A stretch of DNA of 64,000 nt, taken from assembly GCA_016790695.1 (NCBI GenBank), contig JAEUOS010000074.1:1-64000 (forward strand). Direction: 5' to 3'. Below the pieces are notes generated by a model that did not search any database, was not told where the DNA came from, and worked only from the letters and a program-made list of their open reading frames with translations. The position numbers and the translations under genes are program-made. Origin of the DNA: Burkholderiales bacterium. GTDB lineage: Bacteria > Pseudomonadota > Gammaproteobacteria > Burkholderiales > JAEUOS01. Shown here piece after piece: positions 15,001 to 30,000 of the stretch. Within the stretch, counting starts at the first letter, position 1, and each line of letters opens with the position of its first letter.

Positions 15001-18000
15001 CGTGGTGCTGACCCGCGCGCCGGAGGAGAACGTCCTCGTGACGGCCGCCACGGTCGCGCTGCGCGAAAGCGCGCTGGCCGCCGGCGGCCGGGGCATCGCG
15101 CTGGGCACCAGCGCCAATGCCGGCGAGGCGAGCCTCGACGGGGTGACGCTGCAGTTCACCCGCAACAACTGGTTCGTGCCGCAGACCGTGTTCGTATTCG
15201 CGCCGGATGACAGACTGGCCGAGGGCAACAACGGCTTCAACATCGTCCATCGCGTGCAGCAGGGCGCGAGCCCCAAGGACGGCGGCGCGTACGACGGCCT
15301 CGCGGTGCTGGGTGTGGTCGCGACGGTGATCGACGACGACGCCGCCTCGGTGGTCGTCGCGGCCTACGACAACGACGCCGCCGCCAGCCCGCGCCTGGAT
15401 CATCCGATCGTCGCCGAAGGCGGCGTGCGCGTCGGCGGCGGCACCGACCCGGCGGCGCCGGGCAACCTGGCGGAGGACAGCTACTGGGTGGTGCTGTCGA
15501 AGCGGCCGACCGGCGACGTCCGCGTCGACCTGACCTTCGACGCCAACACGACGCTGGCGCGGCTCGACGGCGTCGCGGCGAGCGGCAACGCGCTGACCCT
15601 GACCTTCACCGCGAGCAACTGGAACACCGCGCGCAAGGTCACGGTCAAGGCGGTCAACGACAGCGCCCGCGAAGGCACGCACTACTCGCGCATCAGCCAC
15701 GCGATCCGTGCGCTCGAGGCGAACGGCAGCAAGGCCGCCGACCTCGACAATTTCCTCGGCGTGACGGTCCAGGGCGTGGCCGAGGGCATCGCCAACAGCG
15801 TCAACGGCGACCTCGACAGCCGCTTCGAAGCCGTGGTCGGCAACAAGACGGTCACGTTCACCGGACCGGCCTTCAACGCCGACCTGATCACGCCATACAC
15901 CGGGGCGACCGTGACCCTCGCGGGCACGGCGCTGGCCGGCGAGACCTGGGCGCTGACCGTCAACGGCAAGGCCTATGCGTACAGCGTCCAGCAGGGCGAC
16001 GCGCTCGGCGCGATCGCGACGGCGCTCGCCGCCCTGATCGACGCCGCGCCGGGCGTCGATGCCAGCGCCAGCGGCGCGGTGATCACCGTCGCGGGCTCCT
16101 CGAGCGTCGTCGTCACCCTCGGTTTCGCGGTCTCGGGCAGTTCGGCCGGCCGCGCCATCATCTCGCCGACGACCCGTCTGGGGGCGGTGCTGACCGGCGA
16201 GCGCGCCTGGACCACGGCGCAGATCGCGCTGACCGATCCGGGGTCGGACCTGGCGCCGGTCGGTGCGGTGTGGACCGTGAACCTCGACGGCACCGTCTAC
16301 GAGTACACGCGCAAGCTCGATGCGGTCTCGGGCAATCCGGAGGCGATCGCCCGGATCGCCGGCGGGCTCGCCGACGTGATCAACCAGGCCGGCAGCGCGT
16401 ACGGCGCCCGCTACACCAGCGCGACGCTGAAGCTCTCGGGCACGCCGCTCAAGGACGATGTCTGGACGCTGCGGCTCGGCGACGACCCGGCCGACACGGT
16501 CTCGTACAAGGTGCTCGGCAACGACACGCTGCTCACCGTCGCGCAGCGCCTGTCCGATGGCGTGCGCGCCCTGGCGAAGTTCCGCGTCACCAGCCCGACG
16601 ACGCTCACGGAGAGCGAGTTCGTCATCGAGCGCCCGGCGAGCGGGCCGCATGCCGGCGCCGGCGCGTTCGCCGTCGACGTCTCGGCCACCGGCGTCAGCC
16701 TGCAGAGCAGCGCGCGGGTGAGCGGCAGCACCGGCGGCGGCGGCCTGATCGTCTACGCACGCAACGGGGCGCCGTTCACCGTCGATGTGCGCCTGGCGAA
16801 ATCGGCCTCGCAGCCGGGCGCAGCGGGCAGCGGCGGCAGCGTCGTGGCCGTCGGCGTTGGCAGCGCCAGCGCTGCCAGCACCACCCACTGGTCGCGCCTG
16901 GCGTTCGACCTCACCGACGTGAGCGGCGGCGACCGCATCGTCCAGGGCGCGGCCTGGAACCTCGCGCTCGGCACCGCCTTCGACCGTACCAGCGTTGCCG
17001 TGTCCGGCACGCCGCGCGCGGGCGAAATCTGGACGGTCGCCATCAGCCAGAGCCTCGGCGGCTGGAAGACCGTGCATGCGCACGAGGTGCAGGCAGGCCA
17101 GTCGCTGGCGGCCGTGCTGGGCTTCCTGCGCGACGCGATCGGGAGCGGCGCCGGCACCGGCTTCAGCGCGCGCGTGGTGGCCACCTCGGCGACGGCCGCC
17201 TCCCTCGTGGTCGAGCGCATGGGCGGCTTCGACCTCACCTTCGCGATCGCGGCGACGCCGGGCGCAACGTCGGTCAACAATGTCGACGCGACGCTCTCCA
17301 ACGGCACGCCGCCGAGCACGCGCTACACCTACACCGCCGGCGCCAATCGCGAGGTCCTGGCGCCGGAAGCGCGCGACGTGATGGTGGTCGACAACGACGC
17401 GCCGGGCGTCCTGGTCCTGCAGAGCGGCGATTCGAGCAACGTCGTCGAGCCGACCGAGACCGTGGTGCTGGGCTCCGGCTACCTGAGCCAGAAGGTCTCG
17501 GTGCGCTTCCTGATCGAAGGCGCGGTGGTCAACGGCCAGACCTGGACGGCGACGCTGACCCAGCCGAGCACTGGCAGCGCCGCCGCGGTGGTCGAGACCT
17601 TCAGCTACACGATCCCGACCGCGGGCAGCTTCACGACGCGCGATGTCGCGCGCGAACTGGCCAGCCGGATCCACGGCAGCAGCCGGTACGACGCCGGTTC
17701 GCGCAACCAGAGCAACATCGAGACCGACTACCTGACCGTCACCAGCGCCGGGCCGTTCAATCTCTATCTGAAGCGCGGCGACGGCAACCCGATCTTCATC
17801 GGCGACTTCGGCACCGCGATCACGCGCGAGCTGGGGATCCAGGATTCGGTGTTCCTGGCGCAGGACATCGACACCGCGAAGTGGAACAAGAACGCCAATC
17901 CGAACATCGAGAACTCGGACAGCGTGCCGCACCTGACGATCCTGGGCACCGGCGACGGGCGGCCGGACTTCTTCGCCTTCCAGGTGACCCAGGAGATGAT

Positions 18001-21000
18001 CGGCATCGACGGCGCGCGCGTGGTGTTCGACATCGACAACGGCTATCGGCCGGGCGACAGCACCATCTGGGCCAGCCTGCTGCGCCTGTGGGAGCTCAGG
18101 GAGCCGCTCGATCCGGATCTGCCGCGCCAGCCGACCCTGGTCGCGACCGGCACGCTGCGCGGCGCCGACGCCGGCAGCGCGCCGGTCTGGTTCGGCTTCA
18201 CCTACGACGGCTACCTGTCCTACAACATCACCCAGCCCGGCACCTACTACGTCGAGGTCTCGGCCTATGGCCGCGACGGCGTGCCGCAGGGGACCGACTA
18301 CGAGCTGCACGTGTCGATCGAAGGGCATGCGCAGGACACCTTCCTGTTCGTGCCGCAGCCGGTGGCCGAGCAGGAGGGGGTGAACAACCCGACGCCCGCG
18401 CTGGGCGACCGTTCGCCCGGCCAGGACCTCGACGGCGTCACCACCGACAGCGCGGCGACGCGCGGCCTGAACTTCTTCACCTTCAAGGACCCGAGCGTCG
18501 GCAACCTGACCTTCGTGAGCGCGGGCATCCCGACCATCGATTCGAGCACGCCGTACGCGCGCATCGTCGGACGCGGCGACAACACCTTCGACATCTTCAG
18601 CTTCGACGCCAACCCGGTGCCGACCAGCCAGCCGCTGGTCACGCTGGAGAGCACGAACATCCTCAACACCGCCACCGACCGCAACCTGCGCGACACCAGC
18701 ACCTACTACACCAGCGCCAGCTTCAAGCTCACCGGCAAGGTCAAGGCCGGCGACATCTGGCAGCTGGGCCTGGGCTACCGCGACTTCGCCACCGCCGCGG
18801 CGACGGCCTCGACCAGCCTGTGGGACATCGCCACCGAACTCGCCGGCCAGATCGGCGCGATCAGCGGCTACACCGCGACGGTCACGCCGAGCGTCGAGGA
18901 CGGCGGCACCGAGGCCACGCTCATCGTCACCAACACGGCGAGCGGCTTCACCCTGCAGGGCCGGCCGCACGACAGCACCACGCCCGACGGCATGCGCCAC
19001 CAGGTCGTCAACACGGTCACGCGCACCATGATCGCCACCGAGGCGGGCAACAGCAACGCGATCCAGTTCTCGAGCGTCGACATCGATATCGACCAGGATG
19101 CCGGGTCGACGCTGTCGGCATCCGACACCTGGGTCCTGATCGTCAACGGTGTCGAGATCAGCGTCACGAACCAGACCAGCCGCAGCGGTGTCGCCGACGC
19201 GCTGCGGGCGGCGGTCATCGCCCAGCGGGATCTGCCGACCGCGGCGCTGTCCGGACTCGGCGTCGCCGTCAGCGGCGAGATCTTGACGCTGAGCCACGCG
19301 ACAGGTCCGGTCACGGTCGGCCTGAAGATCACGGGCATCGACCCGCGCGGCAGCGCGAGATTCATCGGCACGCCGTTCGGCCAGTCGGCAGTGGTCGGCG
19401 GCCTCACGGCGCCGGTCGAGGCGGCCAGGTGGACCAGCTTCACCATCGCGCTCGGCGGCGTCCCGCACGTCGGCGAGAAGTGGTCGATCAAGGTCGGCAC
19501 CAAGGACGTGCAGGAGTACCCGGTCCTGCTCAACGACGGTCCCGCCGACATCGCCGAGAAGTTGCGCGACCTGCTGCGCGGCGTCAATGGCAGCGAGTTC
19601 TCGGTCGGCACGCGTGCGAACGCCAGCGACGCCGACATCGTGATCACCTTCGGCAGCGGGCTCTCGGGCAAGGTCGAGTTCTCGATCACGGCGCCGACTG
19701 CGACCGGCGGCACGCTGGCGGCCGCGTCGGTCAATGCGGTCGCGGTCGTGAGCCTGGCGACGCTCAACGGCGCGTCGACACTGACCGACAAGTGGACGCT
19801 GACGCTGACCGGCGTGGCGGCGATCGAGCAGACCGCACTCGGCACGCTGGCCTTGACCGCGGCGGCACTGGCCGGCCAGGTCAACACCGGCGGATACACC
19901 GCCGCCTACGACGCCGCCAACAACGCGCTGGTCATCCGGAAGTCGAGCGGCAGCTTCAGCGCCTCCCTCACCGAGACCTACAAGACCGCGTCGGTGTCGG
20001 ATGCGGTCCTGACCTCCGAGAACGACGCGGTGTTCGACGTCTCGACGCTGTCGGCGAACACGACCGTGGGCACGGACTGGACCTGGAGCCTCACGCTGCC
20101 CGGCGAGACCGCGTTCGCGCAGGCCCTGCTCGCCAGCTACACCGACGAGTTCGGCACGACGCATTCGAATGCCCGCGACGCGACCGCGGCGGCGCTGACG
20201 AAGAAGATCAAGGACTCCGCGACCTACAACGCGACCTACAACGCCAGCAACGACCGCATCACCGTGACCCTGGCGAGCGGCAACTGGGCGGCGGCCGCGA
20301 CGCACACCCTGAGCGAGGTGCGTCCGGCCAAGGCGCTCGCGGCGGTGGCGAGCCGCGCGGCCACCGAGATCACCACCAGCGGCACCGGCCGCGAGGGCGA
20401 GCGCTGGCAGGTCGACCTGCCGGCGACGCCGACGGTGTTCCGGGACGTGCCGATCGACACCACCGAGGACGACAGCGTCATCGCCGGCCTGCTGCGCACG
20501 GCCATCGACGGCCTCGCCGCGTTCGATGCGCTCGTGCTCGACAGCGGCAAGCTGCTGATCCTCGGCACCAGCGCCGCCAGCGCAACGGTCAGCGTGCCCG
20601 CGGCGGCCGGGACGGCCGCGGTCCGCGGCACGCTGGCGCCGTCCTGGCAGATGGTGATCACGCCGGAGTTCGCGCAGTATCCGGCGTCGACCGCGCAGGA
20701 CGTGTGGCAGCTCACCGACGCGACCGGCAGCGTCACCAAGACCTTCCTTGTCGACTACCCGACGAAGACCGCGCTGATCGATTTCCTGGTCGAGATGATC
20801 AACGTCCGCTCGGGCATCAAGGCGGACAAGGACGGTGAGACCGTCGTCGTCGAGGCGGAGACCGGCGGCGGCGTGGTGCGGCTGGGCAACCTGAAGTGGA
20901 CCCGCGTGGCGCCGCACGACACGCCGACGACCGTCGCCGACGTCGACGGCAACGGCAATGCGCGTCCGCACTACACGCAGGCGATCATCGAGCTCATCGG

Positions 21001-24000
21001 CGAGGTGCAGAAGGTCGAGACGTCGGAACTCTTCACCGTCACGATCAACGGCAGGAAGTTCGAGTATCGGCTGTCGGAGACGCCGGGAGCCGCGGAGCTC
21101 GGCCTGGACGAGGGCGACCGCAACCTGTACACCGTCGCGCAGAAGCTGGTCGACAAGATCAACGCGGCGGGCGCCTCCTATACGGCCTTCCGCAGTGGCG
21201 CCACGATCCGGGTCGTCGATGCCGACCGGTCGCAGGCCGCCGGGGTCGACCCGTTCGTCGTCAGCGCGCAGCGCGGCGGCAGCGTGCTGGTGGTGGCCGA
21301 CATCGACAAGACCAGCCTCGTGACCGGCAGCCGCCTGGTGCAGACCGGCACCGACCGCGTGGTCGCCTACTACGAGCAGGTCGTGGTGGGCTACGTCTTC
21401 GGCATCTCGTTCCTGCCGATCTACGAGTTGCGCCCGGTCTATGTCGACGTGCCGCGCTACGAGATCGCGAACTTCGTGGTGAGCCCGCGCCTGGAGCTGA
21501 TCGACCTCGCCACCGGCACCGTGCTCGCCTCGGCGCGCTACACGCCGGGCGTGCCGTACGCGCCCGGGGCGAGCCCGTTCGCCGTCGATCCGGGCAGCGC
21601 GACGCCCTATGACCCGTTCCTGCAGGCCAGCATTCCCGCCGGCGACGCGACCCGCAGCCTCGCGGTGCGGGTGTCGTCGGTGATCACCTACGACCGCCTG
21701 CTGCCGCAGGAGGAACTGCCCTACGTCTACGCCGGCCTCAAGTACGACCTGATCCTGTCGGTGCCGGGGCACGCGGTCAACGAGTCGGCGCTCGACGTCG
21801 CCGGCAAGACCCTGACCATCGTCGAAGGCGCGGGTGCCGGCCAGACCGCGACCATCACGCGCTACGACCCCGAGACCCAGGCCTTCGTGCTCGACCGCGG
21901 CACCGCCGACGCGTGGCTGGTGACGCCGGGCCCGGGCAGCCGCTACGAGATCAGCACGCGCCTGTCGCTGGATTCCCGCGCATTGCGCGCCGACGGCACG
22001 CCCGGCAGCCCGACCGACGGCTCCTACAACGAGGGACTGGACGGCGCGTTCACCATCGGCACCCAGCAGCCGTCGCTCGTGACCGACAGCTACAGCGTCG
22101 TGCTGACCGCCAGGCCCGCCGACAGCACCACGGTGGTGATCAATGCAGTGCCGGCGATCACCCGCACCTACGACGCCGACCAGGCGTTCAACCCGGACGC
22201 GGGCTTCGGCCAGAACGAGGCGCGCCAGGTGCGCGCCGCCACGAACCAGGCGCTGATCGAGTTCGGCGGCACCCCGGCGGCAGGCGAGTACTGGGTCCTG
22301 ACCCTGACCGGAACCGATACGACCCTGTCGGTCGATGCGTTCATCGATGCGGTGTTCAGCCGCCTGTCGGATGGCACGCTCGACGATACCGAGAAAGCGG
22401 CGCTGCGCAGTACCAAGAGCCAGGTCTATGTGTTCGAGCCGGCCGTCGGCGCGGCGATCCTCGACGTCGCCAATGGCCTTGCCGCGGCGGTCAACACGCA
22501 CGTCGGCGGCGGCTACACCGCGGTCGTCACGGGCAGCGCCGCGGCGCCGCGGCTCACCATCAACCCGACGACGGCGAATGCGGGCAAGTCCTTCTACGCC
22601 GAGGTCACGCTGGGCCTCGACAGCGACACCAGCGGCGGCGTCAAGGTGCGCCGCGCCGCCGACGGCAGCGGCAAGGCGACGGTGCAGCGCAAGACCGTGG
22701 GAACGACGAGCCGCTTCGATGCGGTCGACGTCGAGCTCCAGGGCAGGGTCGGCGCCGGCGAGCACTGGGTGCTGCAGCTGCGCGACGCGGCGGCGTTCCC
22801 GACTCCCGAGCTGTCCGCCAGCTTCACCACGCTCGCGTTCTACACCACGCAGTTCGGCGATACCCTGGCCGACGTGGCACAGGCGCTCGCCACCGGCATG
22901 GAGCGGACGCTGGCGGTCGATCTCGCCGGCCGCGGCACGCCGGCGGCCGCCGTCGCGTGGACGCTCGCGCTCACCACCGGCGGCACCACGACCTCGTTCG
23001 TCTACGCGCCCGTCGCCGGCGACGACGCGGCCCGGGTCGCCGAAGGGCTGGCCGCGGCGATCAACGCCAATACCGCCGCCGGCTACCGCGCCGCGGCCGA
23101 CGGCACGCGGATCCTGGTGGTCGACCCCGCGGGCGCCGCGCCGGCCGGCGCCACGCTCAAGGTCGGCGCCGGCAGCGCGAGCGCGATCGGCACGCGCCTG
23201 TCGCAATTCTTCGATGTCACGGTGCGCGGCCGCGTCATCACCATCGGCAATGCCACCGCCGACCAGACCCGCGACCTCGCGGCGCGCGTGCTGGTCGGCC
23301 TGGGCGATGTCGCCCACCCGAGCCGCGCGGCCGGCCTGGCCACGGCCGGCGCGGCGAGCGTCACGCCGCAGCTGGTCTTCACCCCGCTCGACTGGGACGA
23401 CGCGCAGACCGTGAGCCTGATGGCGATCGACGACGACATCGTCGACGGCGGCGACGCCCTCGTGTTCCCGGCCTTCGAGGACCGCGTCGACGCCGTGCGC
23501 GGGCCGCTGTCGATCGTCGGCGGCTCGCTGGTCGGCACCGAACGCTTCCTCAACGACCCGTTCCGGCTGCCCGAGGAAACCAACCGCCCGCAGGCCGACG
23601 GCACCGTCAACACCGTCGATGTCGACAGCAACGGCAACGGCAGGATGAGCGACCGCGAGTCGTTCCACTTCAACGCGGTCTACGGCGAGCGCCCGGGCTT
23701 CGACCCGCGCATGAACGAGTTCCCGTTCGAGTTCACCTGGCTCGACGGCCCGGCGCTCAACCGCTTCCTCGACGTGCTGTCGGTGTCGCAGGAGCTCCTG
23801 TCGGTCGGACGCGACAAGTCGTTCTCGGTCGGCCTGACGATCAACGGCGGCGCGCCGACCAGGGACGACATCGTCTTCTCCGGCACGCCGGAGCAGGCGG
23901 CGACCACCGTGCCGTCGCCGGTCGGCCTGGCCACCAGCGCGCTCGAGTGGACCGAGGCGGTGGTGCGCCTGACCGGCGCCGCCGAAGTCGGCCAGACCTG

Positions 24001-27000
24001 GAGCATCGCGCTCGACATCGGCGGCGACGGCGCCGCCGATGCGGGCTCGGACTACGTCGTCACCGCCGATGGCCGCGCGCTGTCCGCGGTGGTCAAGCAC
24101 TGGGCCGGCAAGGCGGCCGACGGCGGGCTCGACGGCGCGGTGATCGGCGGCCGCACCGTCCATGCCGAGGCGTCGGTGGACATCCTCGGCAATGCCAAGC
24201 TGCGCCTGTGGGTGACCACGACTGCCGATCCGGCGGGCGCGCGGGTCGCGTTCCGCAGCGCCGCGACCATCACCGGCGGCGGCATCGGCGGCACGGCGAC
24301 GAGCGGAACGCCGAAGCAGGTGGATGCGGCCGACTTCACCAAGCTGTTCGGCTTCAAGTGGACCCAGGCGTCGTTCGAGGTCAAGCGCGTCACCGCCAGC
24401 CAGCCGTGGGTCCTGAGCCTCGACGGGCGCAGCTACGCGTTCACCCCGTCGACCGGCGCGATCGCCGACCTCACCACCAATCTCGCCGATCGCGTCGCCA
24501 GCGAGTTCCAGCCGGTGGTCTCGGGTTACACCGTCACCTTCGAGGCGCCGTGGCCGTCGCAGGCGACCAGCACGGTGGTGCTGTCGGGCACGCCGGTGGC
24601 CGGCACCACCTGGAGCCTGGCGCTGGACATCGCCGGCACGGTCAAGCGCTTCAATCACCTGGTGGTCGCCGGCGACACCGCCGAGACCATCAGCGCGGCG
24701 CTCGCCGCGGCCGTCAACGCCGACACCGCCGGCAACCTCGCCGCGCGCGCCGCCGGCGTCGCGCTGGTCGTGGTCAACACCGCCGGCAACACGCTCGCGA
24801 CCACCTTCGAGATCAGCCCGCCGGCGACGCCGCTCACGCCCGACCCCGCGCAGACCTGGGCCAGGAGCGTCGTGCTGGCCGGCACGCCGGTGGCCGGCGA
24901 CACCTGGTCGGTTGCGCTGTCGTTCGTCGGCGCCGGCGGCACGGTGGCGAGCAGCCACAGCCACGTGGTCCGCGCCCAGGTGGCGCTCGCCGAAGTCGCC
25001 GCCGGGCTCGCCGCGCAGATCAACGCCGCCGGCAGCGGTTTCACCGCGCGGGTCAACGGCAATACCCTGGTGATCGAGAACGCCGCCGCGCCGGGCTTCG
25101 CCACGTCGACCCGCATCACCCCGGCCGGCGCGACCAGCGGCAGCTTCACCCGCTCGCAGGTCTCGCCGACCGTGACGCGCCTGACGCTGGGCGGCACCGC
25201 GGCGCTCGGCGAGGCGTGGAGCGTCACCGTCGGCGAGGCCACCTACACCTACACCGTCGAGTCGCTCGAGGTGATCGCCGCCAAGCTGGCCGCGGCCATC
25301 GAGGCCGGTGCCGGCGCCGCCTACGTGGCCGCCAGCGAGGGAGCGCGCCTGATCGTGGTCAATCGCCAGGCCGATTTCACCGTCACCCCGGGCTTCGCGG
25401 CGGCGGCACCGTCGACCGGCAGCGCCGCGGTCGGCACCGCGACCGCGCGCGCGGTCGAACTCGGCGGCGCGCCGCTCGCCGGCCAGACGTGGACCATTGC
25501 CATGGGCGCGGTCAACGCCGCCGTCGTGGTCGCATCCGGCGACACCCGCGCCGGGGTGGCGCGCAAGCTCGCCGACGCCTTCAACGGCGCCGCGCCGGCG
25601 GGATTCCGCGCCGCTGCAGACGGCAGTGCCGTGGTGATCGTCAACACCGCAGGCGCGGCGTTCAACCTCGCGGCGACGATCGCCGCCGCGCCGGGCGGGG
25701 TCGTCGGCGGCGCCACCATGACGGTGAAGACGGTCGCGGTGCAGGCGCGCACGCTGTCCGGGGTGCCGGTCGGCGGCGAAGTGTGGCGCGTCGTGCTGAC
25801 GGGCGGCGTCGCCGCCACCGCCGAGCACGTGGTGCGCCTGGTCGACGGCGACGGCGACCCGGCGACGGCGCCGACGGCGCAGACGGTGAGCCAGGTCGCT
25901 GCCGCGCTCGCGAGCGCGGTCGACGCGGCGGCGCCGGACGGGGTCAGCGCGCTGTCGGTGGGCGCGCTGCTGGTCGTGGTCGAGCGCAACGCCGCGGCGT
26001 TCGGCGCCAGCGTGAGCCTGGCGCCGGCGGGCGCACCGGCGCAGGCGACCGTGCCCGTGGTGCGCACGGCGACCATTCCCCAGGCGCTGGTCCTGGGCCG
26101 CACCTTCAGCGTGACCCTGGTCGGCAACGACCTCTCGAGTCTCGTCTCGTACACCGTCACGACCAAGGCGCTGGCCGGCGAGGCGCTACAGCCCGGCCAG
26201 TCGGCCGACGATGTCGAATCGGCCGCCTCGGTGGCCGCCCGCCTGGCCGCGGCGATCAATGCGCGCGCGCCGGACGACTACACCGCGACCGCCGACGGCG
26301 CGACCCTGGTGGTCGTGAACCGCGCCGGCCACCGCTTCACGCTGGCCGACCTCTTTGTCGTCGACACCGACCAGCGCAACGCGGGCGGGCAGCTGCTGCT
26401 CGCCGGCACCGCCAGCGTGTCCCTCATGACCCTGTCCGGCGCGCCGGTGGTGGGCGCGGCCTGGGCGGTCCGCCTCGACTACAGCGGCAGCACGCGCACC
26501 GTCTCGCACACCATCGCCGAGGGCGAGACGGTGGCCGACATCGTCCGCGCGCTGGCCGCCGGCGTCGCGCTGGTCGCGGGCGAGGACTTCAGCGCGATCG
26601 CCAGCGGCGCCGAACTGGTGCTGGTGCGCCGCACCGCGGGCGGCTTCGCTGCCTCGTTCCACCACGGACCGACGCCGTTCGGCGAGGAGGCGGCGACCTC
26701 CGCAGTCGTGACGCTCGCCGGCACGCCGGCGCCGGGCGAGACGTGGACGGTGCGGATCAACGGCGTCGCCTACAGCGAGCAGGCGCTCGCCGGCGACACG
26801 GTCACGGCGATCGCCGCGCGCCTGGCGGCGCGCATCAATGCCGACGATGCGCCGCTGATGACGCGCTTCGCCGCGGTCGGCGACGAGACCCGCCTGGTCG
26901 TGGTCAATCGCGACGGCAGCGCGTTCACGACCGAGTTCGCCATCACCCGCGTCTCCGGCGCCACCGTCGACGCCTCGACCGCCACGGCGGTGGTGGTGAC

Positions 27001-30000
27001 GATCGGCGCCGGCCTCGCCGCCGGCCAGAGCACCGCGCTGGTGCTCATCGACGGCGACGGCGCGGTCACCACGCTGACGCTCGCGGCCAGCGGCAGCGCG
27101 CGCAGCGCCGCGCAGGTGGCGGCCGGCCTGGCGGCGCTGGCCGACAACCTGCCGGCGTACGTCGCCACCGCCGACGGCGCGCAGCTGATCATCGTCAATC
27201 CGGCGGGCGCGACCTTCAGCGTCGGCAACCGCGCCACCACGAACCTCGCGTCGAGCGCCACCCGCGTCGCGTTCGGCGGCGTCGTGGTCCCCGGCGCGAC
27301 CTGGACCCTCAGTGTCGACGGCAAGGTGCTGGGCCCGCTTCCGGCGGCGACGCCGGCGACCCTGGCCGCGGGCTTCGCCGCGGCCGTCAACGGCCACGCC
27401 GACCTCGGCGCCTACACCGCGATGGTCGAGGGCGACCTGCTGCTCATCGTCCGGCGCGACGGCGGCAGCTTCGTCACCAGCGCCGCGGCGAGCGCCGCCG
27501 GCAACGCCGCGGGCGTCGCGCTCGCGGCCGGCACGGCGCAGGCGTTCAACGTCAGCCTGTCGGGCACGCCGCGCGCCGGCGACACCTGGCAGCTCACGGT
27601 CGGCGGTGTCACCGTCGGCGTGGCGATCGGCGCGCTGCCCGGCGGCGCTGCCGACAAGACCCTGGCCGGCATCGCGGCCGAGCTGGCGCGCCTGGTGCGC
27701 GATCATGCCGGCCTGACCGACGTCACCGCGGCGGCGCGCGGCAACGGCCTGTCGATCGTCAATCGCGGCGCCGCCGTGGCCGTTCCCACGCTGGCGATCG
27801 CGGCGCCGCCGACGGTCGCCGCGCCGGGGGTGCCGGCGGCCTACCTGGTGGATCTGGCCGGCACGCCGGTCGCAGGCGACACCTGGCGCGTGACCCTCAA
27901 CGGCACGGCGTTCGCAGTGGTGGTCGGGTCCAGCGTCGACCTGGGCGGCGGGCCGGTCGTGGTCGACACGCTGGCGGAACTGGCCCAGGCGCTGGCGCGC
28001 GCGATCTCCGCCGGCGCCGGCGGCTTCGCCGCGACCGCCGAGGGCGCGCGGCTGGTGATCGCCGGACCGGCGGCGCCGGCGTCGACGCTCTCGACGAGTT
28101 TCACGCCCAAGGCCGGCTCGAGCCGGTCCTGGGGCGGCGCGACCAACACCGCGAGCGCCGCCCTGGGCACGCTGTCCGGCACCCCGGTGACGGGCGACAT
28201 CTACCGCGTCGACCTGAACGGCGTGACCGTGCTGCACACCGTGGGCGCCGGCGAGGGACGCGAAGCGGTCGCGCGCGCGCTGGCGAAGTCGATCAACGAG
28301 TCCACGCTTGCCGCGCTGGCCGACTTCAGCGCGGCGGGCGATGGCGGCGTGCTGGTCATCGTCAAGCGCAGCGGCGGGGTCGTCGCGCCGGCGTTCAGCC
28401 TTGCCAAGGTGACCCACCCGGCCGCGCGCGATTTCGCCGCCGACCCGACGGCGCAGGCCCTCGTCGGCAACACCCTGTCCCTCGCGGGCAGCGCGGTGGC
28501 CGGCGAAACCTGGATCGTCACCCTGTCGGGGGCGGGCGTTCCCGCCACCGCGGTCAGCTACGCGGTCGGTCCGGTCGACACGAACGGCAGCCCGTCGGCG
28601 GCGGGGACGCGCCTGCCGACGCTCGCCGAGATCGCCGCCAACCTCGCTGCCGCGATCAACGCGCAGGCGCCGGTCGACTTCACCGCGCTGGCCGACGGGG
28701 CGCAGCTGTTCATCGTCCATCGCAAGGGCGCCGCGTTCAACGCCAGCTTCAGCCTCGGGGTGGCCGGCGCGCTCGACCAGGTCGCGCTGCCGACCCCGGC
28801 GGCCAGCACGCTCGTCGGCGGCACGGTGCGCGCGGGCGACCGCTTCAGCGCCAGCCTGACGATCGGCACGGCGAAGGTGGACCTCGCCTACACCGCGGTG
28901 CAGGGCGATACCGCGCAGTCCGCCGCCGCGGCGCTGGCGGCGCTCGTCAACAGTTCCGCCGACCCGGATGCGGCCGCGTTCTCGGCAGCGGCGCGTGACG
29001 GCACGCTCTACGTCGTCAAGCGCGACGGCGCGGCCGCGTTCACGCTCGGCGCGTCGGTCGCGCCGGCGTCGGCGGGCACCGTCGGCGAAGCGGCGGCGCG
29101 CGCAGGCGGGGTCAACGCGGCCGCGGCGACGGCGGTGGCGGAGGAAACCTGGGTGCTGACGCTCACCGCCGGCAGCACCGTCACCACCTACAGCGCCGGC
29201 GCCGGCGGCACGGACGTCGCGACGATCCTCCGTGCGCTGGCGGCGGCGGTCAATGCCGAGGGCGCCGGGCCGTACACGGCGGATGTCGCCGGCAGCACGC
29301 TGCACGTGTTCCGCGACGGCGCCGACGCGTTCACCGCCGTGCTGTCGGTGCGCGCCGCCGGCACCGCCGCGGTCGACGCCGCGACCGCGCGCAGCGTCAG
29401 CATCGCGCTGGCCGGCAATCCGCAGAACGGCGAGGTCTGGACGCTCACCGTCGTCGACCGCACCGGCACCGCGCCGGTCGAGCGCAGCTACACCGCGCCG
29501 GTCGGCGCCGCCACGACGCTGGCCGACATCGCGCTGACGCTGGCCGGCAAGATCAACGCCGACACCGGCGCGCCCGTGTTCACCGCCGCCGGCGACGGGC
29601 CGTCGCTGGTCCTCGTCACCCGCGCCGGCGGCGCGTTCGAGGCGACGGTCAGCGTCGCCCCGGCGTCGCCGCGCAGCGTCGCGCCGGTGCCGGCGCGCGC
29701 CGACGTCACGCTGTTCGGTCATCCGCTGGCCGGCGAGGTCTGGACCATCACGCTGGGCGCGCGCAGCTACGCCGTCACGGTGCAGAACGGCGCGACCGCG
29801 CTGGCGGACGTGGCCGACGCCCTGGCGGCCGCGATCCGCGCCGACAACACCGCGGCCGGCGTGGCCGGCCGTCTGGCCCGCGCGATCGACGACCGCGCGG
29901 GCTACAGCGCGCAACTCAGCGGCACCAGCCTGCTCATCCAGCGTGCCGGCGGCGCCATCACCGCCGCGCTCAAGAACGGCGCGGGTGCCGTCATCAGCCG

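Noticed and set aside
5213-25828. Very long open frame on the minus strand (about 6,900 codons), and a second at 26186-49258 (about 7,700 codons)
   Set aside because: Both are register-matched antisense shadows of the giant gene. They stay open only because TTA, CTA and TCA are almost never used in the sense frame. Their translations are Arg/Gly/Asp/Ala-rich with no recognisable domains.
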